64,000 nucleotides of DNA, from positions 1,985,501 to 2,049,500 of the forward strand of contig NZ_CAHJXM010000001.1 in assembly GCF_903645295.1 (NCBI RefSeq), read 5' to 3'. Positions 25,794 through 37,375 of this stretch are shown here, in pieces. The position numbers and the translations under genes were made by a program. The notes below the pieces were generated by a model, which saw nothing but the letters and a program-made list of their open reading frames with translations, made no database searches and had not been told where the DNA came from. This stretch comes from Bacillus sp. Marseille-Q1617 (GTDB lineage: Bacteria > Bacillota > Bacilli > Bacillales > Bacillaceae_B). Within the stretch, counting starts at the first letter, position 1. Each line of letters starts with the position of its first letter.

Positions 25794-26336
25794 ATGAAAA
25801 GAGAAGGAAAGAACATCTATATAAGACCTTATACGCTTGCTGATGCGGAAGCGATGCTGGCATTCGAGCTTGAAAACAGAGAATTTTTCAAAGATTTCTC
25901 ACCATTGATGAAGGATGATTTTTACACACTTCAATCTCAAAAAGACCGGGTGGAGCGTACAAAAAAGAGGATGGAAAACGATGAGTACTATGCTTTTGGG
26001 ATATTTCATAACGATACAGACGAATTAATCGGTAACATTTCTCTTTCTGACGTGATAAGGGGACCCCTTCAGTGCTGCTATATAGGCTATTCTGTTTCAA
26101 AAAAGCAAAATGGGAAGGGGTATACAACAGAGGCTGTGCAGCTGGTTGTTGATTATGCTTTTAAAGAATTGAATCTTCACCGAGTGGAAGCGGGAGTCAT
26201 GCTTCATAATATCGCTTCGATGAGGGTATTAGAGAAAGCCCGCTTTCATAAAGAAGGAATCTTCATCAAAAATGTAAAAATCAACGGAAAATGGGAAGAT
26301 CATCAGCATTATGCCATAGTCAATCCTGAAGATTAA
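25794..26336 (+). CDS. GNAT acetyltransferase, RimJ/RimL type
   Basis: A 180-residue acetyltransferase. The RimJ/L-like layout is IRPYTLADAEAMLAFELENR, IGNISLSDVIRGPLQCCYIG, the acetyl-CoA loop SKKQNGKGYTTEAVQLVV (about residues 107-124) and LHRVEAGVMLHNIASMRVLE. Such enzymes acetylate N-termini of proteins or small amines. The start at 25794 has agggagaagg upstream; the open frame extends into the preceding gene without support. A terminator follows. Confidence 0.85.
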   Translation: MKREGKNIYIRPYTLADAEAMLAFELENREFFKDFSPLMKDDFYTLQSQKDRVERTKKRMENDEYYAFGIFHNDTDELIGNISLSDVIRGPLQCCYIGYSVSKKQNGKGYTTEAVQLVVDYAFKELNLHRVEAGVMLHNIASMRVLEKARFHKEGIFIKNVKINGKWEDHQHYAIVNPED

Positions 26337-26348
26337 TCTGATGTTATT

Positions 26349-26388
26349 AAAAGAACGAAGAACCCTGTTCATTCTTCGTTCTTTTTTT
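26349..26388. terminator. Bidirectional terminator
   Basis: AAAGAACGAAGAA pairs with TTCTTCGTTCTTT and is followed by T on the plus strand and A-rich sequence on the other side; it serves convergent genes. Confidence 0.9.
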
Positions 26389-26391
26389 AAC

Positions 26392-26895
26392 CTATAAAAA
26401 TAGAACCATATATTCTTCGTCAATATATTCTCCCTTGTATTTAAGTGCTCTTTTTTCCAAACCGAAAGAAGTAAAACCCATTGATTGATATAGTCCTTTA
26501 GCTGAATCGTTTGCCGTTACGACGGTCAGATTTATCTGTTCAAGTTCTTCGAGCTCTCTGGCTTTACATATCGCTTTTTCCATCAGTCCCCTTGCAACCC
26601 CATTCCCCCTTTGTTCTGGAGTTACATACATCCCGAAAATAGAAGCCTTATGTTTCATTTTTTTTGCGGTTTCAGGTACTAAGACCAACATTCCGATCAG
26701 CTTATCATGAACAAACGCACCATATGTATAATTCTCCCGCTGATCGAGTCTCGCTGCTGTATGTTCTACTGGCTTCTTTCTGGAAATGGTCTCTTCGTAA
26801 CTTGCCCCGAATGCCTCCGGGTTTGTTTGAAGTGCTTCCAGTCTCAATTGAAGATAGGCCTTTGCATGCGACCTGTCCAAGCGCAATACTTCCAT
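26392..26895 (-). CDS. GNAT family N-acetyltransferase
   Basis: A 167-residue acetyltransferase. The acetyl-CoA loop is VTPEQRGNGVARGLMEKAI (about residues 91-109), followed by INLTVVTANDSAKGLYQSMG, the classical NxxAxxLYxxxGF end motif. An N-terminal LDRSHAKAYLQLRLEALQTN is typical of single-domain GNATs. The substrate is unknown. The ribosome site is moderate (agaaggg). Confidence 0.85.
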   Translation of the reverse strand: MEVLRLDRSHAKAYLQLRLEALQTNPEAFGASYEETISRKKPVEHTAARLDQRENYTYGAFVHDKLIGMLVLVPETAKKMKHKASIFGMYVTPEQRGNGVARGLMEKAICKARELEELEQINLTVVTANDSAKGLYQSMGFTSFGLEKRALKYKGEYIDEEYMVLFL

Positions 26896-27009
26896 TATTT
26901 ACTACCCTTCTTTCCTTAAAATGTTATGATAGTAGAAACAATAGGTTTCTGAATACTATATATTCGATTAAAACTAAGAATATCCTTTAAGCACTGAGGA
27001 GGTAGAAAA

Positions 27010-27450
27010 ATGAGCAATCACAGCTGCCTTGGCTGCCGGCTTGCCAATAAAGAGGAAAAGGTTTATCTGGTTCATGAAAATTCTCTTTTGAGCTGCATAC
27101 TGGATCATGAACCATACAATACGGGGCACGTCATGATCCTGCCAAAACAACATGTTGAAGAAGGGGTGGAGTTCAATGAAGAGCTGAACTTGTCTGTCAT
27201 GAAAGCCATCCAGATTATATCTAAGACCATACAGGCACTTTATAATCCTGATGGTATTACGATTTGCCAAAACGGAGGGATCTTTAGCGATCTGACTCAT
27301 TATCATATGCATGTAATACCGAGATACAAAGGTCAGGATTTTGCTGAATTTTATCAAGAAGACGAGTCAATCTGGGAACCCGATGAACCATTCGAGGTGA
27401 CAACCGAGAAGATGAAAGAGTATATTGAGAGATTAATGGAAAAGGAGTAA
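27010..27450 (+). CDS. HIT family protein
   Basis: A 146-residue histidine-triad hydrolase of nucleotide phosphoramidates or dinucleoside polyphosphates. The triad is THYHMHVIPRY (about residues 97-107). The N-terminal CLGCRLANKE holds a CxxC pair as in zinc-binding HIT proteins, and NTGHVMILPKQHVEEG is the family's second conserved block. The start follows ggaggtag. It lies four bases before the M29 peptidase gene, likely one transcript. Confidence 0.9.
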   Translation: MSNHSCLGCRLANKEEKVYLVHENSLLSCILDHEPYNTGHVMILPKQHVEEGVEFNEELNLSVMKAIQIISKTIQALYNPDGITICQNGGIFSDLTHYHMHVIPRYKGQDFAEFYQEDESIWEPDEPFEVTTEKMKEYIERLMEKE

Positions 27451-27454
27451 TAAA

Positions 27455-28695
27455 ATGAGTGTACATAAAGAATTTCAACATAAGCTTGATCAATATGCGG
27501 AGCTCGCCGTCAAAGTCGGTGTAAATGTTCAAGAGGGACAGGATTTATGGGTGGCTGCACCGCTTGGTACGGAAGAGCTCGTAAGAAAGATTGTAAGACA
27601 GCATATCTGGCTGGGGCTAAAAGCGTCCACGTCCAGTGGGAAGATGAAGAAATCATCCGGACCCATTATGAGCTGGCGCCGGATGAAACATTTCAGGAAT
27701 TTCCTATATGGCTGTCTGATGCTCATGAATGGGTAGTCGACCGGAAAGGGGCATTTCTTCAAGTTGAGTCACATGATCCCGACTTATTGAAAGGAATAAA
27801 TCCGGGTCGAATCCAAGACTTTGAAAAAGCGAAAGGATTGGCCCTTGATCGGTTCTTTGAAGCAATTGATACAGATTCAATCAGCTGGTCGATTATCGCG
27901 ATGCCGTCACAAAAGTGGGCAGCCAAAGTTTTTCCACAGCTCGAGAAGGAAAAACAGATGGAAGCATTATGGGAGCGTATTTTTACAGCTGTCCGAATTG
28001 GCTGTGAAGATCCGGTAACAGAATGGCGAAATCATATCGTTACGTTGAAAAAGAAAGCCAGCGAACTTAATAAAATGAAATTAAAAGAGCTCCACTACAA
28101 AGCAGATGGGACAGACCTGACCATTGAGCTGCATGAAGATCACCTGTGGCTGACAGGGGCAAGTAAAACTCCGGGTGGAACCGATTTTATCGCCAATATG
28201 CCGACAGAAGAGGTTTATACCGTTCCTGTGAGAAAAGGCGTTAACGGCACTGTAAGGAGCACTAAGCCCCTTGCGTATAACGGCAATGTGATAGAGGATT
28301 TCTCCCTGACCTTTAAAGAAGGGAAAATTGTTGAACTGGATGCCGGAAAAGGGTTGGATGTACTAGAAAAAATGATCGAGACGGACGAAGGAGCCTCATA
28401 CTTAGGTGAAGTCGCACTGGTACCTGATAAGTCACCAATTTCTGATACAGGCATTCTCTTCTTCAATACTTTATTTGATGAAAATGCCTCCAATCATTTA
28501 GCAATCGGTTCTGCCTACCCTACATGTATCAAAGATGGGAATATTCTATCGGATGAAGAAAAGGAAGAGAAGGGCTTGAATGAAAGTATTGTTCATGAAG
28601 ACTTTATGATCGGTTCTTCTCATATGAATATAGATGGAATCCTTCGGGACGGCAGTAAAATAGCGATCTTCAGGAATGGCAACTGGGCGTTTTAA
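27455..28695 (+). pseudogene. M29 family aminopeptidase, broken by a frameshift
   Basis: A metal-dependent aminopeptidase of the AmpS/PepS type (about 410 residues when intact). The N-terminal part reads in one frame from ATG 27455 (YAELAVKVGVNVQEGQDLWV to ELVRKIVR). From about 27600 the homology continues in another frame (TAYLAGAKSVHVQWEDEEII onward) to the stop at 28695. One missing base near 27598-27602 restores a full-length protein. The C-terminal metal-binding blocks are intact: YLGEVALVPDKSPIS, NHLAIGSAYPTCI and VHEDFMIGSSHMNID. It is either a recent pseudogene or a sequencing error. Confidence 0.88.
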
Positions 28696-28720
28696 TCCGT
28701 TGTCGATACATTATCAAATA

Positions 28721-28757
28721 AGAGAGAACGATGTGTGGCCACTTGGTTCTCTCATTT
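28721..28757 (+). terminator. Rho-independent terminator
   Basis: GAGAGAAC and GTTCTCTC enclose a smaller GTGGCCAC hairpin; an ATTTT tail follows. Confidence 0.75.
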
Positions 28758-28782
28758 TCACATGATGGAAAGGAGCTTATAA

Positions 28783-29181
28783 ATGATTTATGAAATGACT
28801 ATTCAAGTACGTGTTCCAAATATGAAAGAAGGACAATCATGGTATGAAACGCTATTGAGCAGAGGACCTGACTTTGTGCCCCATGATGGATTTGCCGAGT
28901 GGGAACTGCTTCCGGGATGCTGGCTTCAGGTAGCAGAGGGCAGCCCTGCCCCGGGCAGCGGCCCCATCCGGTTAGGTGTAGCTGACCTGGAAGCAGAAAA
29001 AGAACGATTGATGGGATTGTTGGAGGTTGAGGACTTCTGTATTCACTCAAGAGAGGAGGTTCCCGTCAAGTGGGCGACTTTCAAGGATCCTTGGGGGAAC
29101 GGTATCGGACTTTTCCAATACTTGGATCAACAAGAGATCCAGAACAGAATCGTGACGATTTTAGGGAGGCATATCCAATGA
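28783..29181 (+). CDS. VOC (glyoxalase-like) family protein
   Basis: A 132-residue vicinal-oxygen-chelate fold protein. The opening IQVRVPNMKEGQSWYETLL and the end WATFKDPWGNGIGLFQYLD are the two conserved blocks of the family. The usual metal-binding histidine and glutamate positions are not all clear, so enzyme activity cannot be assumed. The start follows ggaaaggag. Its stop overlaps the start of the DUF2332 gene (ATGA at 29178-29181). Confidence 0.8.
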   Translation: MIYEMTIQVRVPNMKEGQSWYETLLSRGPDFVPHDGFAEWELLPGCWLQVAEGSPAPGSGPIRLGVADLEAEKERLMGLLEVEDFCIHSREEVPVKWATFKDPWGNGIGLFQYLDQQEIQNRIVTILGRHIQ

Positions 29182-30197
29182 ATAAACAATTATTATCACA
29201 ACGATTTAAAACCTTTGCAGAACTGGAATGCCATCAATCGAGCCCTCTCTATGAGTACCTTTCCTGCCAGATAGCAAATGATGATGAGCTTCTCGAAATA
29301 TGCACATTCTGCAGGGAAGGCCAGCCTGTTCCAAATCTGTTATTCGGCGGGGTGCATTTCATATTAATGAACGATCCATCCCATCCGTTACGAAACTACT
29401 ATCCCAGCTTGGTGCAAGGACCCTTACCCATCACAGAATCCTTCTCACACTTCAAAGACTTCTGCCTGCAGTATAAAACTCAATTGACACACATATTGAA
29501 AACCAAACTTGTCCAAACCAACGAAGTAAGAAGATGCTCTTATCTGTATCCTGCATTCTGCTATATATATGAAAGAACAATGAAACCCCTGGCACTGATT
29601 GAAATAGGGACGAGTGCAGGATTGCAGCTGGCCTGGGACAGGTATCGCTACAAATATGGATCGGACGAAAAGCTGTACGGGTCATCAACATCGGATGTAT
29701 TGATTGCTTCTGAAATAAAAGGAGACAACTTACCAAAACTTCAGTCTGCCCCGCCGCCTGTAGCCTCCAGAACAGGATTTGATTTGCATATAAATACCGA
29801 ACAAGACCATCCATGGCTATTAGCCCTGATCTGGCCGGAACACTCTGAAAGAAGAGAATTGTTTACCTCTGCAGCTAAAATGACTAAAGAAGTCGAGATT
29901 GATTTTATCCAAGGAGACGGAGTCGAAAGTTTCCCTGATAAAATAAAAGAAATCCCTGATGACCATGCAGTATGTATTTTCCATACCCATGTCGCCAATC
30001 AAATCCCCGAGTCTTCCAAAAAAGAGCTACAAGCTAAAATTAAAGAAATAGGAAGTAACCGGGATGTATTTCATCTTTATAATAATATATGGGACAGGCA
30101 GCTCCACCTGGACTGTTACTTAAACGGAAGAGAAGAGCGCCATGTTGTCGGAGACACAGATGGACACGGCAATTGGTTTCAATGGAATTTGTCATAA
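29178..30197 (+). CDS. DUF2332 family protein
   Basis: A 339-residue cytosolic protein of the DUF2332 family. Recognisable blocks are VPNLLFGGVHFILMNDPSHP, LIEIGTSAGLQLAWDRYRYK (about residues 140-159, similar to a SAM-binding glycine loop) and VCIFHTHVANQIPESSKKEL. The fold is expected to be methyltransferase-like, but no activity is established as far as I know. ATG 29178 has agggagg upstream and is translationally coupled to the VOC gene. An upstream in-frame start exists but lies inside that gene. Confidence 0.82.
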   Translation: MNKQLLSQRFKTFAELECHQSSPLYEYLSCQIANDDELLEICTFCREGQPVPNLLFGGVHFILMNDPSHPLRNYYPSLVQGPLPITESFSHFKDFCLQYKTQLTHILKTKLVQTNEVRRCSYLYPAFCYIYERTMKPLALIEIGTSAGLQLAWDRYRYKYGSDEKLYGSSTSDVLIASEIKGDNLPKLQSAPPPVASRTGFDLHINTEQDHPWLLALIWPEHSERRELFTSAAKMTKEVEIDFIQGDGVESFPDKIKEIPDDHAVCIFHTHVANQIPESSKKELQAKIKEIGSNRDVFHLYNNIWDRQLHLDCYLNGREERHVVGDTDGHGNWFQWNLS

Positions 30198-30265
30198 GAA
30201 AATTCTTCCACTTACTCTTTTGATATGGTAAACTATTTCAAATTTCCATAAAAGGAGAGTACAGG

Positions 30266-30811
30266 ATGGGTGAGAATGTGAGACTGGTAAAACCTACTGC
30301 TGAATTTAAAGAAGAGTACATGGATTTTTACCATGAATGGAAAACATCTGGTGAAGACATGGTTCCATGGGTCATCAAAAAAGACCCTTCAGACTTTAAT
30401 GGAATGATTCAATCACTGCATCTTGCAGAAAAAGGTGAAAACCTGCCCGAAGGCTGGGTCCCTGATTCCACCTATTGGTTAGTCGGGAAAAATAATCGAG
30501 TGTTGGGTGTGGTCAACATTCGTCACGGTTTGACTGAAAACCTCTTAAATGCGGGAGGGCATATTGGATATGGCATAAGACCTTCTGAAAGAAGGAAAGG
30601 GTATGCTACGAAGCTGCTTTCTCTTTCTTTGGAAAAGACAATGGAACTTGGTATCAAAGAAACATTGGTCGTCTGTGATAAATGGAATGAGGCCTCTAAA
30701 AAGACCATCCTTAACAATGGCGGGATACCAGACCGTGATTTTATTGAAGAAGACGGAAACGTGATTCTTCGTTTCTGGATCAAGCCGGAGGGAGCCGATG
30801 AAAGAAAATAA
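30266..30811 (+). CDS. GNAT family N-acetyltransferase
   Basis: A 181-residue acetyltransferase of a type common in Bacilli. Blocks: GMIQSLHLAEKGENLPEGWV, STYWLVGKNNRVLGVVNIRH and the acetyl-CoA loop RPSERRKGYATKLLSLSLEK (about residues 107-126), then VCDKWNEASKKTILNNGG. The substrate is unknown. It overlaps the next gene by 14 bases, so the two form an operon. Confidence 0.87.
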   Translation: MGENVRLVKPTAEFKEEYMDFYHEWKTSGEDMVPWVIKKDPSDFNGMIQSLHLAEKGENLPEGWVPDSTYWLVGKNNRVLGVVNIRHGLTENLLNAGGHIGYGIRPSERRKGYATKLLSLSLEKTMELGIKETLVVCDKWNEASKKTILNNGGIPDRDFIEEDGNVILRFWIKPEGADERK

Positions 30812-31247
30812 TGTTGGCAGACAGTTTGTAGAATTCATACCGTCGATAGAAGAGGACGTCACACGTTACCACCCGATAGCAGGTTCATATGCCATTGTCC
30901 AGAAGGGCAGCGACTACTTATTATGCTATAACATTTATAGAGATCAATGGGAACTGCCTGCAGGCAAAAGGGAGCATGGTGAAACACCTGAACAATGCGC
31001 ATTGAGAGAATTGTATGAAGAAACAGGGCAGAGATTGGACTCCATGGTGTTCAAGGGATTGATGAAAGTGAGAACCGCTGAAGGAATGGTCCAATACAAT
31101 CCCGTTTTTCACCAAACAGTGGAAGACATTCAGCCCTTCATAAATAATAATGAAACCAATGACATTATGCTATGGAATGAAGGAATCGTATTAAAGGAAT
31201 ATGATGAGATAGACCTTCATTTATTAAAGACATACTCATTTTCATAA
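30798..31247 (+). CDS. Nudix hydrolase
   Basis: A 149-residue hydrolase of nucleoside diphosphate-linked compounds. The Nudix box is complete: GKREHGETPEQCALREL followed by YEETG (about residues 55-77), with the REL-EE metal ligands. The N-terminal YHPIAGSYAIVQKGSDYLLC is the usual first strand pair. Substrate unknown. The ATG follows ggaggga and overlaps the GNAT gene. Confidence 0.88.
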   Translation: MKENNVGRQFVEFIPSIEEDVTRYHPIAGSYAIVQKGSDYLLCYNIYRDQWELPAGKREHGETPEQCALRELYEETGQRLDSMVFKGLMKVRTAEGMVQYNPVFHQTVEDIQPFINNNETNDIMLWNEGIVLKEYDEIDLHLLKTYSFS

Positions 31248-31251
31248 ATAG

Positions 31252-31287
31252 AAAAGGCTGCCTGATTTTATTTTGGCAGTTTTTTTG
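31252..31287 (+). terminator. Rho-independent terminator
   Basis: CTGCC/GGCAG stem extended by A-T pairs, then seven T. Confidence 0.8.
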
Positions 31288-31404
31288 TAAAAACAAATAA
31301 TAGGGAATAAAATCAAGTATTCGTTGACAGCCTCCTTTAACGGGAAATAATATGAATATAAAAGTCAAGCATACATGAATAAACGTGAACAAAGGAGGAC
31401 TCTC

Positions 31405-32175
31405 ATGTTTTCTGAAGAAAGAAGAGAAAAGATTTTAGAAAAAGTTGAAAAAATCGGCAGGGTATTAGCTAAAGATCTTGCAGAAGAATATAACGTATCA
31501 ATTGACTCCATTCGCAGGGACTTATCGATAATGGAAGAAGATGGATTGCTAAAGCGGACACATGGCGGGGCGATCCCCAATCCAAAAGCCCGCAATAAAC
31601 CACAAGCCCCTTCTATCCGGTACGGAGAGGGTAACCCCGCCCAGAATGCGATTGCAAAAGCAGCGGCAGAGTATATCAAAGAGGACGAAACCGTTTTTAT
31701 AGGTGGATCCTCTATCCATTACTTAATGCTAAAATATATCCCCAGAACTATTGTATTCACCGTTGTTACCAACTCAGTGGAAATAGCCTATCATCTTAGG
31801 GACTTTTCTAATGTAGAAACCTATCTGATTGGTGGAAAGATGAAAGAGTCCGGCAATATTACGGATGGGTTGGCCAATGAGTTTGCAAAACAATTTACGA
31901 TTGACGTGAATTTTGTAACTGCAGGAGGATTATCCACTCGGGGGCTAAGCACTTCAACGCCTGAAGTGGCAATCTTCCACAACACGATTCTTACCAATTC
32001 AAGAAAGAACATCGTATTGATGGAGAATCACAAATTAGGTATGGACATGTTCGCCGTAATGAAATCCCCCATGTCGAAATTGGCTCTCGTCATTACGGAT
32101 GATGAAACAGGCGAAGAAAAGATAGGCATGATCCATTCTCACGGAGTGAATACACGTATAGTGGAAACAGAATAA
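31405..32175 (+). CDS. DeoR family transcriptional regulator
   Basis: A 256-residue repressor-type regulator. The DeoR helix-turn-helix is RVLAKDLAEEYNVSIDSIRR to EDGLLKRTHGGAI (about residues 17-55), followed by the DeoRC sugar-phosphate sensor domain (VFIGGSSIHYLMLKYIP, VTNSVEIAYHL). The start is ATG 31405 after aaaggaggactctc; the frame extends 10 codons upstream without need. It precedes glpP by 19 bases and so probably shares its transcript. E. coli GlpR is of this family; a role in glycerol control is plausible but not shown. Confidence 0.88.
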   Translation: MFSEERREKILEKVEKIGRVLAKDLAEEYNVSIDSIRRDLSIMEEDGLLKRTHGGAIPNPKARNKPQAPSIRYGEGNPAQNAIAKAAAEYIKEDETVFIGGSSIHYLMLKYIPRTIVFTVVTNSVEIAYHLRDFSNVETYLIGGKMKESGNITDGLANEFAKQFTIDVNFVTAGGLSTRGLSTSTPEVAIFHNTILTNSRKNIVLMENHKLGMDMFAVMKSPMSKLALVITDDETGEEKIGMIHSHGVNTRIVETE

Positions 32176-32194
32176 CAATAAGGAAGGTGAAATC

Positions 32195-32755
32195 ATGAGC
32201 TTCGAAGGACAAAAAATACTCCCTGCGATCAGGTCAATGAAGGACTTTGATAAAATGCTGGAAACGTCTTTTAAATATGGCGTGTTCCTGGATCTTCACG
32301 TGGGCATGCTGAAAAGTGTGTTTCAATATGCAAAGCAGCAAAACCGGAACATGTTCCTGCATATCGACCTTATTCACGGACTTTCCAATGATGAATATGG
32401 AGCGGAATATATATGTCAGGAAGTCAAACCATACGGCATCATATCAACGAAGGGAAATGTGATAAAAAAAGCGCGGCAAAAAGGCGTCTACGCTACACAG
32501 AGAATGTTCGTGATCGACTCAAGTGCAATGAAACGGAGTATTGAATTGATACATAAAACCGAGCCTGATTACATTGAAGTGCTGCCGGGGGTTGTACCGA
32601 AAATCATAACTGAAATTCGAGAAAAGACAGGCAAGCCCATATTTGCTGGAGGTCTCATTGATACCATCGAGGAAGTGGAGGCGGCAATTGATGCCGGTGC
32701 CACTGCCATTACGACATCCGACCGAGCGTTATGGAAGCACTTTGATCAAAAATGA
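32195..32755 (+). CDS. glpP: Glycerol-3-phosphate responsive antiterminator GlpP
   Basis: A 186-residue RNA-binding TIM-barrel protein that, with glycerol-3-phosphate, prevents termination in the glpFK and glpD leaders. Family blocks: KILPAIRSMKDFDKMLETSF, FLHIDLIHGLSNDEYGAEY, IISTKGNVIKKARQKG, VLPGVVPKIITEI and IFAGGLIDTIEEVEAAI. Length matches B. subtilis GlpP. An aggaaggtg box precedes the start. Both predicted targets lie just downstream in this window. Confidence 0.95.
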   Translation: MSFEGQKILPAIRSMKDFDKMLETSFKYGVFLDLHVGMLKSVFQYAKQQNRNMFLHIDLIHGLSNDEYGAEYICQEVKPYGIISTKGNVIKKARQKGVYATQRMFVIDSSAMKRSIELIHKTEPDYIEVLPGVVPKIITEIREKTGKPIFAGGLIDTIEEVEAAIDAGATAITTSDRALWKHFDQK

Positions 32756-32794
32756 ATCTGCCATGTTTCTGGTCCACCGAGGACATATTTCCTG

Positions 32795-32823
32795 TTGACA
32801 ACGTTTTCATTGCATATTAGTAT
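32795..32823 (+). promoter_or_regulatory. glpF promoter with overlapping cre site
   Basis: TTGACA (32795-32800), 17-base spacer, TAGTAT (32818-32823). The bases TGACAACGTTTTCA (32796-32809) match the CcpA cre consensus TGWNANCGNTNWCA at every fixed position, so glucose repression is expected as in B. subtilis glpFK. Confidence 0.8.
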
Positions 32824-32830
32824 AGTAACC

Positions 32831-32913
32831 AAGTTAATACACTGTGTACAGAGACAAAGAGACACACGAATTTCATGCCTTGAAGGGGCCTGGTTTCGTG
32901 TGTCTCTTTTTAT
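32831..32913 (+). terminator. GlpP-controlled leader terminator of glpFK
   Basis: AAAGAGACACACGAA (32856-32870) pairs with TTCGTGTGTCTCTTT (32895-32909) and is followed by T. AAGTTAATA at 32831 is shared with the glpD leader and may be part of the GlpP-binding RNA. Confidence 0.85.
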
Positions 32914-32995
32914 TTTTGAATTTTTGAGCTATACCTGTTTTCCATTGAAGTAAACAGGATATATACAGTTATAGCAAAAGGTTAATACCTACTTT

Positions 32996-33009
32996 TGAAA
33001 ACGGTCTCT
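32996..33009 (+). promoter_or_regulatory. Second cre-like sequence before glpF
   Basis: TGAAAACGGTCTCT matches 13 of 14 positions of the cre consensus. It lies after the leader terminator, 35 bases before the glpF start; role uncertain. Confidence 0.3.
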
Positions 33010-33043
33010 TCACAGAAATCCAAATTGAAATGAGGGGAAAGAC

Positions 33044-35384
<2,341 letters not shown>

Positions 35385-35397
35385 TATTTATTTATGA

Positions 35398-35496
35398 TAT
35401 AATGATAACAAGTTAATAAATCGGTAAGAGATCCAGAGAGACCAAACTGCATTATGGACCTGCAAATCCATAATGTTAGTTTTGGTCTCTTTTTTT
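35398..35496 (+). promoter_or_regulatory. glpD promoter box and GlpP-controlled leader terminator
   Basis: A TATAAT box at 35398-35403 is followed by AAGTTAATA (35410-35418), shared with the glpF leader, then a long hairpin: AGAGACCAAACT-g-CATTATGGA pairs with TCCATAATG-tt-AGTTTTGGTCTCT (35437-35490) and ends in seven T. This is the expected GlpP antitermination target. The -35 box is poor. Confidence 0.8.
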
Positions 35497-35586
35497 ATGG
35501 ATATACACTTACTAGAACATCAATATATAAACTGAAGTTGAATTTATTAATACGATTTACAATGTGTATACAGGAGGATGTATATT

Positions 35587-37248
35587 ATGACCTTTTCAAG
35601 TACTGCAAGACAAGAAATCAAAAATCAATTAGCCTCCCAGGACTATGACCTAATCGTCATTGGAGGCGGTATTACCGGTGCAGGTATCGCCCTTGATGCT
35701 GCCAAGCGTGGAATAAAAGTGGCCTTGGTAGAGATGCAGGACTTTGCAGCGGGGACATCCAGCCGGTCAACGAAACTTGTTCATGGCGGCTTGCGATATT
35801 TGAAACAATTTGAAGTGAAGATGGTGGCTGAGGTAGGGAAAGAGCGTGAAATTGTGTATGAAAACGGTCCGCATGTGACGACCCCTGAATGGATGCTGCT
35901 TCCCCTCCACAAGGGCGGTACGTTCGGTAAATTCAGCACATCGATCGGTTTGAAAGTATATGATTTTCTTGCAGGGGTAAAGAAAAGTGAAAGGAGATCG
36001 ATGCTTTCTGCTGCAGAGACCCTTTCAAAAGAGCCGCTTGTGAAAAAGGATGGCTTAAGAGGCGGAGGCTACTACGTGGAATACCGCACAGACGATGCCC
36101 GTCTAACGATTGAAGTGATGAAAGAAGCGATTGCACATGGAGCAACAGCCATTAATTATACAAAATCGCAGCGTTTTTTTTATGAAAATAAAAAAGCCGT
36201 CGGTATCGAAGCGGAAGATCTTTTAGATGGAGGAACTTTGCAAATCCGCGGTTCTAAAATCGTCAATGCCGCCGGCCCATGGGTTGATGAAGTACGCGGA
36301 AAGGATTACAGCACGAATAACAAGCAGCTCCGCCTGACAAAAGGAGTCCATATTGTCATCGATCAAAGTAAATTCCCTTTACGACAAGCTGTATATTTCG
36401 ACACACCAGATGGCCGCATGGTCTTTGCGATTCCGAGGGACGGAAAAGCGTACGTCGGAACGACAGATACTTTTTATGATAAAAATAAAGCGACACCCCA
36501 AATGACTACAGAAGATAGAGATTACATTCTTGACGCCATTCACTATATGTTTCCTGAAGTAAAGGTAACGGAAGAGGATGTGGAATCAAGCTGGGCCGGT
36601 ATCCGCCCACTCATTTTTGAAAAAGGGAAGGATCCTTCTGAAATTTCCCGTAAAGACGAAATCTGGGAAGGGGAGAGCGGGCTGATTACCATAGCAGGAG
36701 GAAAATTGACCGGCTATCGTAAAATGGCTGCGACGGTGGTGGATCTTGTATCTGCAAGATTGAAAGAGGAAACGAAAAAGAAATTTCCATCTTCTGAAAC
36801 AAAGAACATGCCTATATCCGGCGGTCATGTAGGAGGATCCAAAAACTTACAGGCATTTATCGACCAAAAATCCAAAGAAGCCGTTCAATACGGTTTGACG
36901 GAAGAAGAAGGACAAAAGCTTGCACGTATGTACGGTTCCAACGTCGACCAATTGTTCAAGCTCGCTCATGCATACAGCGGCTCATCAGAAGAGCGCACGG
37001 TGCCCGTCACTCTCTATGCCCAGCTCATCTATGCTGTACAGGAAGAAATGGCTGCGACGCCGATTGACTTCTTTACCCGCAGAACTGGTGCCATGTTCTT
37101 TGACCGTGAATGGGTTGAGAAGTGGCACGAACCAGCAATAGATATCATGGCAAAGCTATTGAACTGGAAAGCAGAACAAAAAATAGAATACACGCTGGAT
37201 TTAAAAAAAGAATTGAAAAATGCAGTGGTGCCGGTAGATCAACAGTAG
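35587..37248 (+). CDS. glpD: Aerobic glycerol-3-phosphate dehydrogenase
   Basis: A 553-residue FAD enzyme at the membrane that oxidises glycerol-3-phosphate to dihydroxyacetone phosphate and feeds electrons to the quinone pool. The FAD loop is [19 protein letters not shown] (about residues 19-37), followed by [20 protein letters not shown] and [19 protein letters not shown]; the DAO C-terminal domain ends the protein. ATG 35587 is nine bases after caggagg, while the in-frame ATG at 35578 touches the box. A clear terminator follows. Confidence 0.96.
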   Translation: MTFSSTARQEIKNQLASQDYDLIVIGGGITGAGIALDAAKRGIKVALVEMQDFAAGTSSRSTKLVHGGLRYLKQFEVKMVAEVGKEREIVYENGPHVTTPEWMLLPLHKGGTFGKFSTSIGLKVYDFLAGVKKSERRSMLSAAETLSKEPLVKKDGLRGGGYYVEYRTDDARLTIEVMKEAIAHGATAINYTKSQRFFYENKKAVGIEAEDLLDGGTLQIRGSKIVNAAGPWVDEVRGKDYSTNNKQLRLTKGVHIVIDQSKFPLRQAVYFDTPDGRMVFAIPRDGKAYVGTTDTFYDKNKATPQMTTEDRDYILDAIHYMFPEVKVTEEDVESSWAGIRPLIFEKGKDPSEISRKDEIWEGESGLITIAGGKLTGYRKMAATVVDLVSARLKEETKKKFPSSETKNMPISGGHVGGSKNLQAFIDQKSKEAVQYGLTEEEGQKLARMYGSNVDQLFKLAHAYSGSSEERTVPVTLYAQLIYAVQEEMAATPIDFFTRRTGAMFFDREWVEKWHEPAIDIMAKLLNWKAEQKIEYTLDLKKELKNAVVPVDQQ

Positions 37249-37256
37249 AAATGGCG

Positions 37257-37288
37257 AATCAGCAGGGTAAGCCCCTGCTGATTTTTTT
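37257..37288 (+). terminator. Rho-independent terminator of glpD
   Basis: AATCAGCAGGG-taag-CCCTGCTGATT with a T run. Confidence 0.92.
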
Positions 37289-37375
37289 GTGTTTTTCCAA
37301 GTTGTCTTAAAAATCACTACAGGATTCATTACATTTGATATAATTGGAAAACAAGGAAAAAATGGGGGTAAGTAC

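Noticed and set aside
25198..25863. Long 221-codon frame on the minus strand
   Set aside because: It lies opposite the P-loop kinase gene, which has clear motifs; the product shows no domain and has no ribosome site.
35454..35648. 64-codon frame covering the glpD leader
   Set aside because: It overlaps the GlpP terminator hairpin and the true glpD start; a chance frame.
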